This document shows positions 61,301-64,000 of a DNA stretch of 64,000 nt, in pieces; the first letter of the stretch is position 1; each line of letters opens with the position of its first letter. The stretch lies in assembly GCA_963720375.1 (NCBI GenBank), contig CAVRFM010000023.1:1-64000 (forward strand), given 5' to 3'. The translations under genes and the position numbers were made by a program. The notes below the pieces were generated by a model. That model did no database searches and was not told the DNA's origin. It was given only the letters and a program-made list of their open reading frames with translations. This DNA comes from JAPLHP01 sp963720375 (GTDB taxonomy: Bacteria > Chloroflexota > Dehalococcoidia > UBA2247 > RBG-13-53-26).

Positions 61301-61919
61301 AGCCTACAGCGCGCAGGATGGTGGTGACAGGAAATCGCCTCTTCCCGTTTACCTTCACCCATATTACATCCTTGGTAGTGGTTTCAAAATCGAGCCATGA
61401 TCCATGCTCTGGTATTAGCTTTCCATAGCAGAGTTCACGCCCGCTTGTTATATCTGTCTCGCTAGTAAGGTAGAGGCCTGGAGAACGGATCAATTGGCTT
61501 ACTACTACTCGCTCTGCCCCATTGATAATGAAGGTCCCGTTGGGGGTCATTAATGGTAGATCAATTATGAAGATATTCTGCTCTTTAACTTCTCCTGTCC
61601 CTTTAACTACCAACTGAACCTTGGCATAGAGTGGTGTGGCATAAGTCAGGTCACGTTCCCGGCAATCCAATATCGAATTCTTTGGCGGTCCGAACTCACA
61701 GTTGAGGAAACGCAATTCAAGCCGTGCACCAGTCAGGTCTTGGATAGTCAGGTCCTGGAAAAGCTCTCTCAGTCCCTCCTCCTGGAACCTGCGGAAGGAG
61801 TTGAACTGTACTTGAATAAGGTTGGGTATTTCTAATACTGGTGAAGTTCTGGCGAATGATTTTCTGGCGACGCTTTGTGTCTGAGAAACAAGATTAGTAG
61901 AAGTCAAAGCTTTGTACAC
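58311..61919 (-). CDS. rpoB: DNA-directed RNA polymerase subunit beta
   Basis: A 1202-residue beta subunit. Landmarks are the rifampicin region (GSQLCQFMDQTNPLAELTHK, LSALGPGG-like LSTLGPGG), the GRHGNKGVIARILPEEDMP segment and the C-terminal GGKAQFGGQRFGEMEVWAL. The GTG at 61919 directly follows AAAGGAGT and gives a normal N-terminus. A consensus promoter lies about 135 bp upstream. rpoC is co-transcribed downstream; no rplJ or rplL gene precedes rpoB here, unlike the common order. Confidence 0.97.
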   Translation of the reverse strand: MYKALTSTNLVSQTQSVARKSFARTSPVLEIPNLIQVQFNSFRRFQEEGLRELFQDLTIQDLTGARLELRFLNCEFGPPKNSILDCRERDLTYATPLYAKVQLVVKGTGEVKEQNIFIIDLPLMTPNGTFIINGAERVVVSQLIRSPGLYLTSETDITSGRELCYGKLIPEHGSWLDFETTTKDVIWVKVNGKRRFPVTTILRAVGYAGTEDLLQLFKDVDTNPDHSFIAASAKQDSFIKNETEAILEIHRRLRPGDLPNIDNAKTLLNNLFFNPRHYNLGKVGRYKLNKRLGQETLENNHSSSALTREDLVAIVHHIIMVNNGMEAPDDIDHLSNRRLRTVGELIQNQFHIALLNLERMVKERMSIVDPETVTPNALINTRPINTAIRDFFSGSQLCQFMDQTNPLAELTHKRRLSTLGPGGLSRERAGFEVRDIHHSHYGRICPIETPEGPNIGLISSMATYASIDEYGFITTPYRKVVREVRNTPEELLNRTLREPISDEDGHQIAKKGARITPKIAEQVSELSPRDVKVLPFVSDQIVYLPADKEEDYVIAQANAPIGSGGQFSESKIEVRKGERFFSEAPENIDLMDVSPKQIVGISASLIPFLEHDDANRALMGSNMERQAVPLLCSESPIVGTGIEQQVARDSGQLILSDSDGEVVSATGKQIVVRSDSGEEHVYPLTKFMRTNQGTCVNQHPIVSKGSRVHLGQVLADSSATDKGILALGQNLLCAFMSWEGYNFEDAIVISEKMVKDDKFTSIHIERYEVEARETKLGAEEITRDIPNVGEESLRKLDDDGIIQVGATVESGDILVGKITPKGETELSAEEKLLRVIFGEKAREVKDTSLRVPHGEKGLVIAVRIFTNRDELQEGVSKLVRVWIAQKRKASEGDKLAGRHGNKGVIARILPEEDMPFLPDGTPVDIILNPIGVPSRMNLGQIFETHLGWAAHELGFKVDCPVFEGADTAVIENALARAWIIRQADSSNDDPNPEERLKKAKTWLQTQGFDGDKVFSQDLTSEATLVCLRLWLKELGVSTEGLTDKQIQQQVEKVIKERSVSPPIYGKTILYDGRTGRPFDQPVTVGYVYMMKLIHLVEDKIHARSTGPYTLITQQPLGGKAQFGGQRFGEMEVWALEAYGAAHTLQELLTIKSDDIAGRAKAYEAITKGEDVYPPGLPESFNVLVRELQSLGLSVELSSEEKI

Positions 61920-62050
61920 ACTCCTTTGCTGGCTTTAATGGGCATAGTGTGCCTCACAGTAACAAATCAAAACAAAACAGGACACACCTATACCAAGATG
62001 GGAACACTTAATGAGGAACAATATTGCATAGAATGCAAATGCAAAAGGTT

Positions 62051-62079
62051 AGTATAGCGTACTATATAATCTGTGTCAA
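62051..62079 (-). promoter_or_regulatory. Sigma-70-like promoter of rpoBC
   Basis: Minus-strand TTGACA (62079-62074) and TATACT (62056-62051) with exactly 17-bp spacing. Predicted start near 62044 and a leader of about 125 nt before the GTG at 61919. The rest of the 315-bp gap up to 62234 contains only the hairpin at 62170-62212. Confidence 0.75.
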
Positions 62080-62169
62080 GTGGCTTTTGTGCTGGAATTT
62101 ATAGAAATGTGGGTTATGGATAACTTCCGTTGAAACATCGGCATCTGTGTTGGAGATAGCGTTCACCGA

Positions 62170-62212
62170 AAGTAATGAAGGCCTGCGATTTAACCACAAG
62201 CCTTCATTACTT
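62170..62212 (-). terminator. 13-bp hairpin after the HybB-like gene
   Basis: Perfect inverted repeat 62170-62182 with 62200-62212 and a 17-base loop, 22 bp after the stop of the membrane protein gene. No U-tract follows on the minus strand, so it is a terminator or a 3' stabilising structure. Confidence 0.6.
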
Positions 62213-62234
62213 GCTCTAGTTAATGTCTATTGGG

Positions 62235-63425
62235 CTACGATGCATCGGCCTTGGTTGTAGCAGTTTCATCTGACTTGTGCTCTGCGGACTCTTCATGATG
62301 CTCGGCGATGGGCAGGAACCTGTTGGCCAGCATGAAGACTAAAATGCCGCCCGACACGATACCGATTGACACGGCGAACTCGCCGAAGCTGGGGAAGTAG
62401 GAATAACCCGGACGTATCGCCAGTTGCAGCAGGCTAGAATTGAAGCGGTTGAACACCAAGCCGCCGATGACGAAGATGGAACTGATGAACAGGCCTTTCC
62501 GGCTCTGCTGGATCTTGGGTATGGAGAATAGGATGATGGGCACCACGACGCCAAGGATAACCTCAGCGAACCAAATAAGGTTTTGTGGATATTCAGTGCC
62601 CAGGGCCTTCAACTCATTAAAATGAGGCCAGCCGGCGAATACAATGTCGCCGACTTTCAGCACCAGGTAGAGTGCCAAGGGGTAGCGAAGTATCTTGCCC
62701 AAGCCGCTCAAGACCTCCAGTCCTATCTGGTGGTGGAAAGCCTTGCCGCTGAGGGTGGACTCGAAGATGACCATAGCTGGCCCCACGGCTACTGCGGAGA
62801 CGAAGAACAGCAGGGGCATTATTGGCGTGTACCACAGGTGGTTGAGAGTGTTACCCATTATGAGCATCATGGATCCCAACGAGTTCTGATGGCCGGTGGA
62901 GATGACGATGCCGGCGATGACCAAAGGGATCTGTATCATGCGGATGAACTTCAGGGGGATGCTCCAGTGGAGCTTCTCGAAGACTGCCGGGCTGATTTCC
63001 AATGCCAGCACAGCGGTGTACAGCATGACGCACCAGCCCACTTCATATAGTGGAGAGTGGATATTCGGATTGAAGATCATCTTCCAGATGTACCAGGGTT
63101 GTCCGAGGTCAACCAGCAGAGCGAAGACGACCAGCAGATATCCCAGGAAGGCGGTTAGGATGGCTGGTCTCACCACCGGATGGTACTTCTCCATATGGAA
63201 GATGTAGACGATGGCTGCCAGGGTGAATCCGCCTGCTGCCAGCGCCACACCGCAGTAGAGGTCGAAGCTGATCCATAGGCCCCAGCCGCGGCCATCACTC
63301 ATGTTGGTCATGGCCCCAAGTCCCATGCCGTAGCGGACCACTGCCGTTGCCAGGAAGATGACCACCAGGAGGGCCAGGAAGAGGGTGCCGACGGGTAGTC
63401 TGCGTTCTTTCTGTTGCGTTGTCAT
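62235..63425 (-). CDS. NrfD/HybB-family quinone-interacting membrane subunit
   Basis: A 396-residue integral membrane protein with about ten hydrophobic helices, of the NrfD/PsrC/HybB family that passes electrons between a membrane quinone and a periplasmic or cytoplasmic Fe-S subunit. Visible landmarks: GWGLWISFDLYCGVALAAGG, LLVDLGQPWYIWKM and STGHQNSLGSMM, which resemble HybB. The C-terminal tail is hydrophilic and His/Glu-rich. An AAGGAGGG site precedes the ATG at 63425, four bases after the ferredoxin gene stop. With the HybA-like neighbour it forms part of a hydrogenase- or oxidoreductase-type complex whose catalytic subunits lie outside the window. Confidence 0.85.
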   Translation of the reverse strand: MTTQQKERRLPVGTLFLALLVVIFLATAVVRYGMGLGAMTNMSDGRGWGLWISFDLYCGVALAAGGFTLAAIVYIFHMEKYHPVVRPAILTAFLGYLLVVFALLVDLGQPWYIWKMIFNPNIHSPLYEVGWCVMLYTAVLALEISPAVFEKLHWSIPLKFIRMIQIPLVIAGIVISTGHQNSLGSMMLIMGNTLNHLWYTPIMPLLFFVSAVAVGPAMVIFESTLSGKAFHHQIGLEVLSGLGKILRYPLALYLVLKVGDIVFAGWPHFNELKALGTEYPQNLIWFAEVILGVVVPIILFSIPKIQQSRKGLFISSIFVIGGLVFNRFNSSLLQLAIRPGYSYFPSFGEFAVSIGIVSGGILVFMLANRFLPIAEHHEESAEHKSDETATTKADAS

Positions 63426-63429
63426 CTCG

Positions 63430-64000
63430 TCAACCCTCCTTCTTCTCTTCTTGCTTGGTGGCGGCCAGTTTTTGGCGGCGCTTGGTGTACCAATAGGCGC
63501 CGGCCATAAGGATTATCACCCCCCCGGCGTAGAAAGGCAGTGTGCCCATAGCCTTTCTGGCATTCTTTGGCGCTGCTTCATCGCTGACCTGAGCGAAATG
63601 CAACTCTTCGAAGGAAACTGGAGAGATGTATATCCAGGCTGTGCCACCTACCTCTTCCTCTCCATATACGTGATCGTAATACAGTTGCGGCTGAGCCGCG
63701 ATTCGGCTGTGTGCCTCATTAATGAGGTCATTGCGATTACCGAATTTAAGTGCTCCTGATGGGCATGTCCCGGTGCAGGCTGGTTGGAGATTCTGGGCCT
63801 GTCTATCGGCGCAGAAGGTGCACTTCCTAATCCATGGTGATGCCTTCTCCCATTGATAGGTCGGAATGCCAAAGGGACAAGCCGACATGCAATAGCGACA
63901 GCCGATGCATTTGTTTTGGATGTATACTACCGGCCCGTCTTCATGTTTTCTCAAGGCGCCGACTATGCAGGCCCCGGCGCAGGCTGGCTCATTACAGTGC
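63430..64000 (-). CDS. HybA-like ferredoxin subunit with C-terminal membrane anchor, cut by window edge
   Basis: The frame is open to the last base, so the N-terminus lies outside. Cys motifs visible in order: HCNEPACAGAC, CIGCRYCMSACPFGIP and CTFCADRQ ... CTGTCP, giving three or four [4Fe-4S] clusters as in HybA, NrfC or DmsB. After a linker a single hydrophobic segment (FYAGGVIILMAGAYWYTK) anchors the C-terminus, a HybA hallmark, followed by a Lys-rich tail. The internal ATG at 63954 is not the true start because conserved Cys residues precede it. It transfers electrons to or from the NrfD/HybB-like subunit. Confidence 0.87.
   Translation of the reverse strand, partial: HCNEPACAGACIVGALRKHEDGPVVYIQNKCIGCRYCMSACPFGIPTYQWEKASPWIRKCTFCADRQAQNLQPACTGTCPSGALKFGNRNDLINEAHSRIAAQPQLYYDHVYGEEEVGGTAWIYISPVSFEELHFAQVSDEAAPKNARKAMGTLPFYAGGVIILMAGAYWYTKRRQKLAATKQEEKKEG

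Overview
The window looks like a chromosomal segment of an anaerobic bacterium. RNA polymerase is bacterial (separate rpoB and rpoC), while the carbon monoxide dehydrogenase/acetyl-CoA synthase (CODH/ACS) genes are of the archaeal-type ACDS kind (CdhA, CdhB, CdhC). Together with the many SDR oxidoreductases, B12-dependent acyl-CoA mutase and strictly anaerobic chemistry, this fits uncultured Dehalococcoidia-like Chloroflexota. That taxonomic call is an inference, not something a single gene here proves. No tRNA, rRNA, CRISPR array or intact insertion sequence was recognised.

Layout. 1-3.6 kb: a nickel/cobalt ECF uptake operon (CbiM, CbiQ, CbiO) with a Fur-family regulator, a CooT-like nickel protein and a small His-rich helical protein. 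3.9-7.2 kb: TldD/PmbA and a GNAT acetyltransferase. 7.4-11.3 kb: an operon of two hot-dog dehydratases and three SDRs, probably acyl-CoA modification. 11.5-23.7 kb: housekeeping and mixed genes (RlmN, H+-pyrophosphatase, two VTT membrane proteins, a CoxD/CoxE-like AAA+/VWA pair, nitronate monooxygenase, VOC protein, methyltransferase, CoaE plus CoA-type NUDIX). 23.8-25.2 kb: a two-gene restriction island (BglII-like nuclease, SRA-HNH nuclease) between 15-bp direct repeats. 25.2-29.5 kb: a NUDIX gene whose 3' part is duplicated as about 395-bp direct repeats around a 3.1-kb insert (PHP, SDR, SnoaL-like). 29.4-32.6 kb: MeaB and a divergent two-subunit B12-dependent acyl-CoA mutase.

33-50 kb is the metabolic core. 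CdhB is followed by two tandem CdhC-zinc-finger-CdhA sets. Converging on them is an operon encoding a BchI-like AAA+ ATPase, the nickel ATPase CooC, a BchD-like AAA+/VWA protein, FwdB-like and FwdD-like pterin-binding proteins and a polyferredoxin. I infer that nickel imported by CbiMQO and handled by CooT and CooC supplies CODH/ACS, and that the BchI/BchD-like pair is a chelatase-like maturation motor. This is the best candidate for an undescribed system in the window. 50-64 kb: a hypothetical gene, ClpC, Dtd, rpoC and rpoB, and the start of a HybA/HybB-like membrane redox complex cut by the window edge.

Four otherwise well-conserved genes (cbiM, coxE-like, meaB, second cdhA) are each broken by what reads as one surplus base, so either the assembly carries indels or something unusual is happening; this is reported as a separate finding.
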